Source: Candidatus Binatia bacterium
GTDB lineage: Bacteria; Desulfobacterota; Binatia; HRBIN30
DNA: 64,000 nucleotides
Direction of reading: 5' to 3'
NCBI GenBank assembly: GCA_026415395.1
Contig: JAOAHD010000002.1
Span: forward strand, 310,001 to 374,000
Shown: piece by piece, positions 19,459 through 27,718 of the stretch
Position numbering within the stretch: the stretch's first letter is position 1
How the letters are laid out: every line of letters begins with the position of its first letter
Translations under genes and position numbers: made by a program
Notes under the pieces: generated by a model
Database searches by the model: none
What the model was told of the DNA's origin: nothing
What the model saw: only the letters and a program-made list of their open reading frames with translations

Positions 19459-21471
19459 ATGCATTACAGACGACGCGAGTGGAGGCAGTGCTGGTTCAAT
19501 TGGATCGCTCATTGTGCGGTGGTGGCTGCAGTCGTCAGCTTCGTTGCGTCGGGTTGCGGCTCGGATGGCGAGCCCGCGGCCGCCGGCAGCGGTGACCTCG
19601 GCTTTCCCTTCACCGCACCTCCGGCGTGCAACCCGGTGGCAGCAGAGTTCGATTGCCTCCTCCCGTTCCCCTCGAACGTGTTCACTGTCCAGGACAGCTC
19701 TCTCCCCTCCGGTCGCCGAGTGGACATCCCCGACTCCGCACTGCCGCACGACATTCACGATCGCCCCTTCAACCCAGCACGAGTGCATGTGGCCGATGGC
19801 TTCTCGATGGGGACGCAAATTTTGGCCCTGTTGGGGAACGCAGTGGACACCACTGGCCTCGCCGTGTACGACCCCGCGAACCCGCAGCTGCTTTTGCGCT
19901 CGTTGGCGAGCGATAGCCCGACCTTGATTCTCGACGCGGCCACAGGGGAGCGCATTTTACACTTGGTCGACCTGGATGCTCGCGCGCACAGCGACGCGCG
20001 CCGTGCGCTTGTGTTGCGCCCCCTTGTTCGCCTCGAGCCGGAACATCGCTACGTGGTCGCGCTGCGGCGCTTGGTCGGACCGAACGGGCAGTTGCTGCCG
20101 GCACCAAACGGTTTTCGCCAAATCCGCGATCGCCGGGTGAGCGAGGCAACGCTGGCGCAGTTAGCACGCTACTATGAGCAAGCCATCTTCCCGGTTCTGG
20201 CCGCTGCCGGGATCGATCGGGGGGAGTTGCAACTGGCGTGGGATTTTACCGTCGAGTCGGAAACGCACGTGACCGCCGATCTGCTGGCCATGCGCGAGGA
20301 TGCTTTGCAGCGCTTCCGCGAGCAACCGCCTGAGGTCACAGTGACGAAAGTAGGGACCTCGGAAAGGGATGAGATCTCGCGCCGCATCGAGGCCACCGTC
20401 GAAGTGCCGCTGTACATGGAAAGCTCTCGGCCGGGGGCTCGTATCCGCCGCGACCTGAGTGGGAAGCCCGTGGCGCAGGGAACCGTACGGGTGCCGTTTT
20501 TGATTCTCGTGCCGCGGCGTGCCGACGAGGCCAGTGCTCCGCTGCGTTTGTTGCAATTCGGGCACGGCTTTTTCGGCTCGGTGGCTGAGATGGAGTTTGG
20601 TTATTTGCCGCAGTTTCTTCAGGACTACGGCTTTGTGGCCATCGGCACGGAGTGGTGGGGGATGTCGCAAGCCGACCTGACCACGGTGGCGGCCGACCTG
20701 TTGAACGACCCGAGCCTGGCGATTCGCTTTACCGACCGCGTGCATCAGGCGATGGTGAATTTCCTCGCGCTGGCGGCAGCGCGCGAGCGCATCTTTGCCC
20801 TCCCAGAGTTGCAAGGCAGGGCCGGGCCGGTGGCCGATCCAGGCGCACTTTACTTTGTCGGCCTAAGCCAGGGTCATATTTTGGGATCTACGTACCTCGC
20901 GCTCTCGCCCGACATCGAGCGCGCTCTCGTGGGCGTGGGTGGGGCGGACTTTACCTTCATTATGTTCCGCTCGCGGGCTTTTGGCTTGTTCCTCGGGATC
21001 ATTGAGGGCATGTTTCCGGATCCGTTGGATCAGCAGAAGATGACCACGCTCCTGCAAACCATTTTCGACCGCATCGACCCGCTCACCTACGCCCCGCATT
21101 TGGTCCGCAATCCGTACCCGCAGGCGCGACCCAAACGGGTGTTGATGCACATGGGGACGGGAGATGCGGAGGTGCCAAATCTGGCCACCGAGCTGCATGC
21201 CCGTGCCGCCGGGATCCCGCTCGCCGTGCCGAGTGCGCATACAGTGCCGCTGTTGCCTACCGTGCCCTTTCCGGTGGACGGCTCGGCGTTGGTCGTGTTC
21301 CGCTACGATGTGAAGCCATTTCCCGGAATTCTGCCGATCCCGCCCGCAGATCCCAACGAGGTCCACGAAGGACAGCGCGAGCTCCGCAGCGCTCAACAGC
21401 AGGTGGATGCCTTTTTTCGGCCCGGCGGACTCATTGAAAATTTTTGCACGGGAGCGTGCGACCCGGAGTAA
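19459..21471 (+). CDS. Lipase-like alpha/beta-hydrolase lipoprotein
   Basis: A 670-residue surface or periplasmic lipoprotein: basic start, hydrophobic segment and lipobox F-V-A-S-G-C at about residues 28-33. The N-terminal part has C-L-L-P-F-P-S-N-V-F-T-V-Q-D and I-P-D-S-A-L-P, as in bacterial virulence-factor lipase N-domains. The C-terminal half is an alpha/beta-hydrolase with L-Q-F-G-H-G-F-F-G (oxyanion strand) and nucleophile elbow G-L-S-Q-G. It is a distant relative of the 42022-45213 protein, which shares the order of parts. The ATG at 19459 is the first that gives a signal peptide. The photolyase start overlaps its stop by one base (TAATG). Confidence 0.72.
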   Translation: MHYRRREWRQCWFNWIAHCAVVAAVVSFVASGCGSDGEPAAAGSGDLGFPFTAPPACNPVAAEFDCLLPFPSNVFTVQDSSLPSGRRVDIPDSALPHDIHDRPFNPARVHVADGFSMGTQILALLGNAVDTTGLAVYDPANPQLLLRSLASDSPTLILDAATGERILHLVDLDARAHSDARRALVLRPLVRLEPEHRYVVALRRLVGPNGQLLPAPNGFRQIRDRRVSEATLAQLARYYEQAIFPVLAAAGIDRGELQLAWDFTVESETHVTADLLAMREDALQRFREQPPEVTVTKVGTSERDEISRRIEATVEVPLYMESSRPGARIRRDLSGKPVAQGTVRVPFLILVPRRADEASAPLRLLQFGHGFFGSVAEMEFGYLPQFLQDYGFVAIGTEWWGMSQADLTTVAADLLNDPSLAIRFTDRVHQAMVNFLALAAARERIFALPELQGRAGPVADPGALYFVGLSQGHILGSTYLALSPDIERALVGVGGADFTFIMFRSRAFGLFLGIIEGMFPDPLDQQKMTTLLQTIFDRIDPLTYAPHLVRNPYPQARPKRVLMHMGTGDAEVPNLATELHARAAGIPLAVPSAHTVPLLPTVPFPVDGSALVVFRYDVKPFPGILPIPPADPNEVHEGQRELRSAQQQVDAFFRPGGLIENFCTGACDPE

Positions 21472-22919
21472 TGCCCACCACCGTTGTGTGGTTTCACAAC
21501 GACTTGCGCGTCCGCGACCACGCGGCGTTGTCGGCCGCGTGTGAGCGCGGCGCCGTGGTGGGTTTGTTCGTGTGGGCCCCGGGGGAGCAAGGGGAACGGG
21601 CACCAGGGGCAGCGCGACGTTGGTGGCTGCACCATGCGTTGGTGAGCTTGCGCGCCGAGCTTGCGCAGTGCGGTGTGCCGCTCGTCTTGCGGCGGGCGGA
21701 GCGGGCTGCGGTGGCGGTGGAAGAGGTTGTACGGGCAAGCTCCGCGGACGCCGTGTTTTGGAATCGCCGTTACGATCCAGCGGTCGCGGAGCGGGATACA
21801 GCCGTGGCAAGCCAGCTTCGCTGCCATGGCATTTGGGTTGAGGAGCATGCCGGCGGCTGGTGGCAGGACGCGGTGGGACTCGCCGGGGGGTTGCAGCGCC
21901 GGTACCAAGTCTTTACCCCGTTCTGGCGCTGGCTCGCGAACTATGTTCCAGCATCGCCGCTGCCCGCTCCACGGGCTCGGGCGACGCCGACGAGCGTGCC
22001 CGCCAGTGATGACCTTGCTGCGTGGCACTTTTTGCCCCGCATTCCTTGGGATCGCGGTTTTTACGAGGTGTGGCAGCCCTCGGAAGCCGGGGCGCACCGA
22101 GTGCTCGAACGGTTCGTGCACGAGCAATTGGGAGAGTATGCTCTGCGCCGCGACCTCCTCGCTGCTGAAGGCACCTCGCGTCTCTCGCCATATTTGGCGC
22201 ACGGCCAGCTTTCGCCCGCGCAGGTGTGGCACGCGGTGCGGCAGGCAACGGTCGACGCTGCCGCCAAAGCTGCGTTTTTGCGACAACTCGCGTGGCGGGA
22301 GTTTGCGTACCAGTTGCTCGTCGAACACCCAGATTTGCACGTCCGGCCCCTGCGGGCGCAGTTCGAGACCTTTCCCTGGCGGGAAGAGACCAATGATGAG
22401 ATGGTGCAGCGTTGGCGGCAGGGCAACACCGGCATTCCTCTGGTGGATGCCGGCATGCGCGAGCTTTGGGCCACGGGTTGGATGCACAATCGCGCCCGGA
22501 TGGTGGTTGCATCGTGGCTGACCAAAAACCTGCTGTGCCATTGGCGTTTGGGGGAGCGTTGGTTTTGGGACACGTTGGTCGATGCCGACCCTGCGAACAA
22601 CCCGTTCGGCTGGCAGTGGGTGGCTGGTTGCGGGGCAGACGCGGCGCCTTATTGGCGGGTGTTTCAGCCAGTGCGGCAGGGCGAAACGTACGACCGCGAG
22701 GGTGCATACGTACGGCATTGGGTGCCGGAGCTTCGCCACCTTCCGGATCGTTGGATTCACCGGCCTTGGCAGGCGCCGGGGGATGTGCTCGCGCGAGCCG
22801 GGGTGGTTCTTGGGAAAACCTACCCGCAGCCGCTTGTGGACCCGGACGAAAGCCGGAAGCGCGCTCTCGCCACGTTCGAAGAGTGGCGCCGCAGCCATAC
22901 CGCAGGGCACTCTACTTGA
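21471..22919 (+). CDS. phrB: Deoxyribodipyrimidine photolyase
   Basis: A light-driven flavoenzyme that splits UV-induced pyrimidine dimers. The 482 residues have the N-terminal antenna-binding domain (V-V-W-F-H-N-D-L-R-V-R-D-H) and the C-terminal FAD domain with F-L-R-Q-L-A-W-R-E-F, then G-M-R-E-L-W-A-T-G-W-M-H-N-R-A-R-M, F-W-D-T-L-V-D-A-D-P-A-N-N and W-Q-W-V-A-G-C-G-A-D-A-A-P-Y. These fit class I CPD photolyase. The ATG overlaps the stop of the lipase-like gene as TAATG, which implies translational coupling, although a functional link is not obvious. Confidence 0.93.
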   Translation: MPTTVVWFHNDLRVRDHAALSAACERGAVVGLFVWAPGEQGERAPGAARRWWLHHALVSLRAELAQCGVPLVLRRAERAAVAVEEVVRASSADAVFWNRRYDPAVAERDTAVASQLRCHGIWVEEHAGGWWQDAVGLAGGLQRRYQVFTPFWRWLANYVPASPLPAPRARATPTSVPASDDLAAWHFLPRIPWDRGFYEVWQPSEAGAHRVLERFVHEQLGEYALRRDLLAAEGTSRLSPYLAHGQLSPAQVWHAVRQATVDAAAKAAFLRQLAWREFAYQLLVEHPDLHVRPLRAQFETFPWREETNDEMVQRWRQGNTGIPLVDAGMRELWATGWMHNRARMVVASWLTKNLLCHWRLGERWFWDTLVDADPANNPFGWQWVAGCGADAAPYWRVFQPVRQGETYDREGAYVRHWVPELRHLPDRWIHRPWQAPGDVLARAGVVLGKTYPQPLVDPDESRKRALATFEEWRRSHTAGHST

Positions 22920-22960
22920 GCGGGTGGCTGAGGCTCAGCCCGCCGGGCGAGTTGCAAAAA

Positions 22961-23032
22961 GCTGGCGGGGAGAGTCGAACTCCCGACCTACTGATTACGA
23001 ATCAGTTGCTCTGCCGACTGAGCTACGCCAGC
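22961..23032 (-). tRNA. tRNA-Thr (anticodon CGT)
   Basis: On the minus strand a 72-base cloverleaf: 7-bp acceptor GCTGGCG/CGCCAGC, D-arm GCTC...GAGC, anticodon arm ACTGA-TTCGTAA-TCAGT with anticodon CGT, and T-arm GGGAG-TTCGACT-CTCCC. CCA is not encoded. A TTTTT run follows at once and may end transcription. Confidence 0.96.
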
Positions 23033-23313
23033 TTGCCACGATACAGCCCAGCCCTGCTAGTGAATTTGCGCGGCTGTGTCCAGTCGCTCTTGCGCGTGTG
23101 GCGCCGAAGGTTGGTAGGCATCCAGCACCAAATACCTGCGAGTCCGGGTGGAGTGTTGCCCTGGTCTTGCCGTCCATGCGGCTAGCCATCTGGCGCGTTC
23201 GTTAGTGGTCAGCTCGGATTCAGCGCGTGAAGTGCTGGGTTTTCCCGTGAAGCACCCTTGTCGCTTTGGGTCCGTTGTGGTCTCTTGCCGGTCGGAAACG
23301 GAGGGAACGATTC

Positions 23314-24114
23314 ATGCCTCAGGTGGACGTGGGTGACGGCATTGCCCTGTATTACGAACTGTACGACTTCACACCGCCGTGGAAACCGGGTCCACCCCCG
23401 GTGGTGTTCTTACATGGATTGGGGGGCGACCGTCGGCTGTGGCTGTTCCAAATTCCGGTTTTTAGTGCGAAGTATCCGACGGTCGTTGTGGATTTGCGCG
23501 GCCATGGCTTGTCGACGCCAGCGCGGGGTGACTTTACGACCGCCGACATGGCGCGCGACGTCATCCGTCTCACGCGCCACCTAGGCATTGAGCGGGCGCA
23601 TTTTGTCGGGCTGTCCATGGGTGGGGTGGTCGCTCAACAGGTGGCCTTCGACTTCCCGTTGGTAGTTGCCTCGTTGGTACTGGCCGATACCTTCGGGAGC
23701 TTGCCCGAGCCGGCGCGTGAAATGGCAAAGGCAGCATTGCAGCGCATGGAGGAGCAATCCATGGCGGATATCGCCCGGGAGCGCATCACCGCTGCGTTTT
23801 CCGACGCCGTCGATCCGGCCATGCGTGAATATTTCATCGAACAAGTGGCCAAGAACGATCGCGAAGCGTACTTGCGTGCAGCGCGGGCAACGTTCCGCTT
23901 CGATCCTGGCGAGCGGCTGTCTACCTTGCGGAGCCCGACGCTCGTGGTGGTGGGGAAGGAGGATCGGGTGACACCGTTGCCACTGGCGGAGCTCTTGGCG
24001 AAGGCGATCCCTGGGGCAAAACTTGCGGTCATCGAGCGCGCAGGCCACATCGCCAGCGCGGAGAACCCACAGGGATTCAATCGCGCGGTCTTGGATTTTC
24101 TAGCGACCCTGTAA
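23314..24114 (+). CDS. Alpha/beta-hydrolase (3-oxoadipate enol-lactonase-like)
   Basis: A 266-residue soluble alpha/beta-hydrolase. The oxyanion strand F-L-H-G-L-G-G-D (about 30-37), nucleophile elbow G-L-S-M-G-G (about 99-104), acid loop V-V-G-K-E-D-R-V-T-P and final E-R-A-G-H-I-A-S-A-E-N-P are all in place, giving Ser-Asp-His. Order and length are like 3-oxoadipate enol-lactonase, but also many ester hydrolases. The ATG at 23314 follows GGAGGGA at seven bases. It is a single gene, with no aromatic-degradation genes beside it. Confidence 0.85.
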   Translation: MPQVDVGDGIALYYELYDFTPPWKPGPPPVVFLHGLGGDRRLWLFQIPVFSAKYPTVVVDLRGHGLSTPARGDFTTADMARDVIRLTRHLGIERAHFVGLSMGGVVAQQVAFDFPLVVASLVLADTFGSLPEPAREMAKAALQRMEEQSMADIARERITAAFSDAVDPAMREYFIEQVAKNDREAYLRAARATFRFDPGERLSTLRSPTLVVVGKEDRVTPLPLAELLAKAIPGAKLAVIERAGHIASAENPQGFNRAVLDFLATL

Positions 24115-24169
24115 CGCGTTCCGCCGCTCTCACACCACTCGCCATTCACCGCTGCCGCTCCCAGCCTCA

Positions 24170-24192
24170 GGGGCGAACCATGCGTCGCCCCC
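24170..24192. repeat. GACGCATGCGTC repeat, copy 4 (one arm changed)
   Basis: GGGGCGAACCATGCGTCGCC with flanking C's lies in the 181-base gap before recC. One arm has AACC instead of GACGC. Upstream are CACTCGCCATTCACCGC tracts, like those beside the 10.3 kb copy. Confidence 0.55.
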
Positions 24193-24295
24193 ACGGTGAC
24201 TCATCGCAACTCGGCATCCACTGGCCCCTTGCCGCGGTGCACGCCGCTGGTGTTGCTGGGGCGACGGCGATAGGATGGGCCGGAGGCAGGATGCG

Positions 24296-27200
24296 ATGAC
24301 GCAAGGGCAGGAAGGCATGGCGCGTGTTCCCCACTTGGTATTGCACCGCAGCAATCGGCTGGAGTGTTTAGTGGATGCCTTGTGCGAAAGCTTGCAAGCT
24401 ACCGACCTGCACCCGCTACGTCCGCGCACCATCGTGATCCCCGGGGCCGGGATGGATCATTGGCTGAGTCTCGAACTCGCGCGTCGGTTCGGGATTTGGG
24501 GACACTCGCGCTTTTTGTATCCCCGAGATTTTTTTGAGCAACTATTCGTGGCCACGGGGGTGGGAACCGGCGGAGTGGTCGACCCGTACAGTGTCGAGTG
24601 TCTCACCTGGGCGATCGCTCGCTGCTTGCCGGCAGTCGTGGAGCAAAAGGAATTTGCTGAGGTGCGGCACTACCTCGAAAACTTTGGCGAGGGGCAGTTG
24701 GATTGGTCGGACCTTGCCACTGCCACCGGCCGCTTCGCGCTCGCGAGCCGGCTTGCCGAAGTGTTTGCCGATTACATCGTGTATCGCCCGCAATGGTTGC
24801 ACGAATGGCAGCGTGCGTTCGGCCGGGGGCAGGCGCCGCGCGACTGGCAAGGTCATTTGTGGCGGGTTCTCGTGCAAGAATTTGGCGACACGCACTTTGC
24901 CGCCCGCGCCTACCGGTGGACGGAGCAGCTCAAAACCGGTGCTGTGGCCACCCTGCCGGAGCGCGCATTTTGGTTTGGCTTTACCCGCTTGGCGCCACTT
25001 TACCTGGAGCTTCTCGGTGCGCTCGCAGGTTGTTGCGAAGTGCATTTGTTTGTTCCCAGCCCCTCACCGGAGTATTGGGCGGAAATTCGGAGCCGGCGAG
25101 AGATTTTGCGCGAAGCTTGGGCCCGCTCCGGTGGCCTGCCGGACGTCGAGGCGGAACTCGGTGCGGCCGAGGGTCACCCTTTGCTTGCCTCGCTCGGCCA
25201 AGCGGGCCGGGAATTCCAAGCAGCCGTGGAGAGTATTCTCACGTACCGAGAAGACGATCGTTACAAGCCTCCAAAGGGCGATTCGCTGTTACACATTTTG
25301 CAGCGCGACATTTTCGAACTCGTGCAGCGCGGACACTTGCCTGGAAGTGTCCCAGCGGTGGAAGTCCCCTGCGAGGACCGCTCCATCCAAGTCCACGCCT
25401 GCCACAGCCCGATGCGGGAAATCGAGGTGCTCGCTGATGTCCTGCGCGACTTTTTGGAACGAGACCCCACCCTGGCCCCCGAGGATATTTTGGTGCTGTG
25501 CTCCGACATCGAGCTGTACGCTCCGCTCATTGCCGCAGTGTTCGAACGGGAGCTCGATCCTCAGCGGCGCATCCCGTACTGCATTGGCGACCGCCCTCAG
25601 CGCGCGCTGGACCAGGTGGTCGATGCGTTTATCGCCGCCGTCGAGGGGCTCACTGGCCGCGTCGCCTTGAGCGATGGTGTGGCGTTGCTGCACGCCGCAC
25701 CGGTGCGCGCACAGCTTGGCTTGAGCGAAGCGGAGTGGGAGCTGGCTCGTTCGTGGCTGCGCGATGCTGGTGCTCGTTGGGGCATCGACGAACGCCACCG
25801 CGAGGAAGTTGGCCTGCCGCCGTTTCGCGAGTACACGTGGAGCTTTGCTCTCGATCGCATCCTGCTCGGTCTGGCGCTTCCCCCAGAGGACACCGCTCTG
25901 TTTCGGAACGTCGCTCCGTACGGGGAAATCGAAGGCGAGGCCGCCATCGTGGCGGGGAAGATTGCTTCGTTTTGCTCGCGTTGGTTTTCCTACCGTCCTC
26001 CAGAAGGGGCGCGGAAAACGCCGCTCGAGTGGATCGAGTCGCTCGACCGACTGCGAGCGGACTTGCTCTCGCAAGCCGATCCGTTCGTTGATGGCCACGC
26101 CCGCCTCGAGCGCGTGCTCAAACAAGTGCGCCAAGCCGTGGAGCAAGCCAACTTTACCGAACCGGTGCCGTTTGCCGTTGTGTGGGCGCAAGTGCAAGCG
26201 CTGCTGCAGCAAGAAGGCAGCGCATTTGGGGTGTTTCGCGGCGGAGTGAACTTCGCCGCCATGCGCCCGACGCGTTGCGTGCCGGCAAGGGTGGTGTGTT
26301 TGGTCGGCATGAGCGACGGGGTGTTCCCGCGTCCGGGCGCCGCCGACACCTTGAGCCGAGCGCACCAGCGCCGCTGCACGGGCGATCCCGATCGCCGCAG
26401 CTCGGATCGTTACCTCTTTCTCGAGGCGTTGCTCAGCGCCCGCGATGCGTTGGTCATCACCTACCAAGGGCGCGACATCCGCAACAACACCGAGCGGCCT
26501 CCTTCGGTGGTCGTCACTGAACTCCTCGATTGCTTGGACCAGACGTTCGCTCCCGCCGGTGGCCTACCCACGCGCAAGCACCTGGTTGTTCAGCACCCGT
26601 TGCAGCCGTTCAGCCCTCGTTACTTTGAGGGCGAGCCGCAGCTGTTCAGCTTCGCTGCGGACCAGTGCGAGGGCGCACGCGCTTTGACGGAGCGGCGAGA
26701 TTCACCAGCGCCGCTCGTGCGGGCCCTGCTCCCCGAGCCCGAGCCGATGATGGTATCGCTCGAGCAGCTCATCGCCATGCTGGAGCGGCCGCACGTGTCG
26801 TTTTTAACGCAGCGGCTCGGAATCGTGCCGCAAAGCGACCTGGAAGTGGCCAGCGACGATGTGCCGTTGGAGCTGAGCGGGCTGGGTGCTTGGCAAGCGG
26901 GGGACCTGGCAGTGCGTTTGCTGATGCAAGGCGTGCCGCTCGAGCAGGCAGAGACCTTGTGCCGCGCGCGCGGACTCTTGCCCCCGGGGCGTCTCGGGGA
27001 ACTCGCATGGCGAAGCATCGCCCCGGCGGTTGCCCAGCTCGTTGGCCAGGCTCGCGGGCTCACCCAGCGCAAGAAGCCATTTCCAGCGCCGGTGGAGTTC
27101 GTGCTGGACTTCGCACCCGACCGCTTGATCGGCTTTCTGCGCAACCTCTGGCCACACGCGCAAGTGGTGGTGACATATTCCAAACTGTCGCCACGCCTGT

Positions 27201-27679
27201 ATTTGGCAACCTGGATTCGTCACTTGGCGTTGAACGCGTGGGCGGACAGCAGGCTGCCGCGCACAACATTTCTCGTCGCGCGGGAAGAGAAAAGTCCGCA
27301 CGACCCGCGAGTGGTCACCTTCCCGCCGGAGACCCAAGCCCGCACTTACCTGGAGGGACTGATGCGTTTATATCGCTGGGGGATGCGATTCCCGCTGCCG
27401 TTCGAGCCGCGCGCGGGGGCAGCTTACGTCAAAGCTCTGCAGAAGAAACAAGCGCAGGAGGCGCTGCTCGCCGCGGCAAATGAGCTCAGACTGAATCCTT
27501 ACGGTGGGCCAGCAATTCCGGAATCGTACCGGCTAGCATGGCTGCTCCTGTACCGAACGCCGGCGCCGGGAATTTCCGACTGGGAGCAGGGCATGGCAAA
27601 CGCGAGCCTCAACTTCGCTGAACTTGCCGTGCGCTTGCAGCGATTCTTGCAACCTCCGGCGGAAAACAAAGTGGTGTAA
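24296..27679 (+). CDS. recC: Exodeoxyribonuclease V gamma subunit RecC
   Basis: The 1127-residue Chi-recognition subunit of the RecBCD helicase-nuclease, which loads double-strand ends for recombination repair. The N-terminus has the RecC pattern R-S-N-R-L-E-C-L and P-G-A-G-M-D-H-W-L-S-L-E-L-A-R-R-F-G-I-W. A degenerate helicase 1A region carries F-W-F-G-F-T-R-L, and the middle has the inactive 2A-like V-C-L-V-G-M-S-D-G-V-F-P-R. A C-terminal RecB-like nuclease fold without catalytic residues is expected. The ATG at 24296 has GGAGG nine bases upstream. recB follows almost directly. Confidence 0.93.
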   Translation: MTQGQEGMARVPHLVLHRSNRLECLVDALCESLQATDLHPLRPRTIVIPGAGMDHWLSLELARRFGIWGHSRFLYPRDFFEQLFVATGVGTGGVVDPYSVECLTWAIARCLPAVVEQKEFAEVRHYLENFGEGQLDWSDLATATGRFALASRLAEVFADYIVYRPQWLHEWQRAFGRGQAPRDWQGHLWRVLVQEFGDTHFAARAYRWTEQLKTGAVATLPERAFWFGFTRLAPLYLELLGALAGCCEVHLFVPSPSPEYWAEIRSRREILREAWARSGGLPDVEAELGAAEGHPLLASLGQAGREFQAAVESILTYREDDRYKPPKGDSLLHILQRDIFELVQRGHLPGSVPAVEVPCEDRSIQVHACHSPMREIEVLADVLRDFLERDPTLAPEDILVLCSDIELYAPLIAAVFERELDPQRRIPYCIGDRPQRALDQVVDAFIAAVEGLTGRVALSDGVALLHAAPVRAQLGLSEAEWELARSWLRDAGARWGIDERHREEVGLPPFREYTWSFALDRILLGLALPPEDTALFRNVAPYGEIEGEAAIVAGKIASFCSRWFSYRPPEGARKTPLEWIESLDRLRADLLSQADPFVDGHARLERVLKQVRQAVEQANFTEPVPFAVVWAQVQALLQQEGSAFGVFRGGVNFAAMRPTRCVPARVVCLVGMSDGVFPRPGAADTLSRAHQRRCTGDPDRRSSDRYLFLEALLSARDALVITYQGRDIRNNTERPPSVVVTELLDCLDQTFAPAGGLPTRKHLVVQHPLQPFSPRYFEGEPQLFSFAADQCEGARALTERRDSPAPLVRALLPEPEPMMVSLEQLIAMLERPHVSFLTQRLGIVPQSDLEVASDDVPLELSGLGAWQAGDLAVRLLMQGVPLEQAETLCRARGLLPPGRLGELAWRSIAPAVAQLVGQARGLTQRKKPFPAPVEFVLDFAPDRLIGFLRNLWPHAQVVVTYSKLSPRLYLATWIRHLALNAWADSRLPRTTFLVAREEKSPHDPRVVTFPPETQARTYLEGLMRLYRWGMRFPLPFEPRAGAAYVKALQKKQAQEALLAAANELRLNPYGGPAIPESYRLAWLLLYRTPAPGISDWEQGMANASLNFAELAVRLQRFLQPPAENKVV

Positions 27680-27718
27680 GCGATGGCGCGCGCTGCCGGT
27701 GAGGAGAGGAAACGTGCG

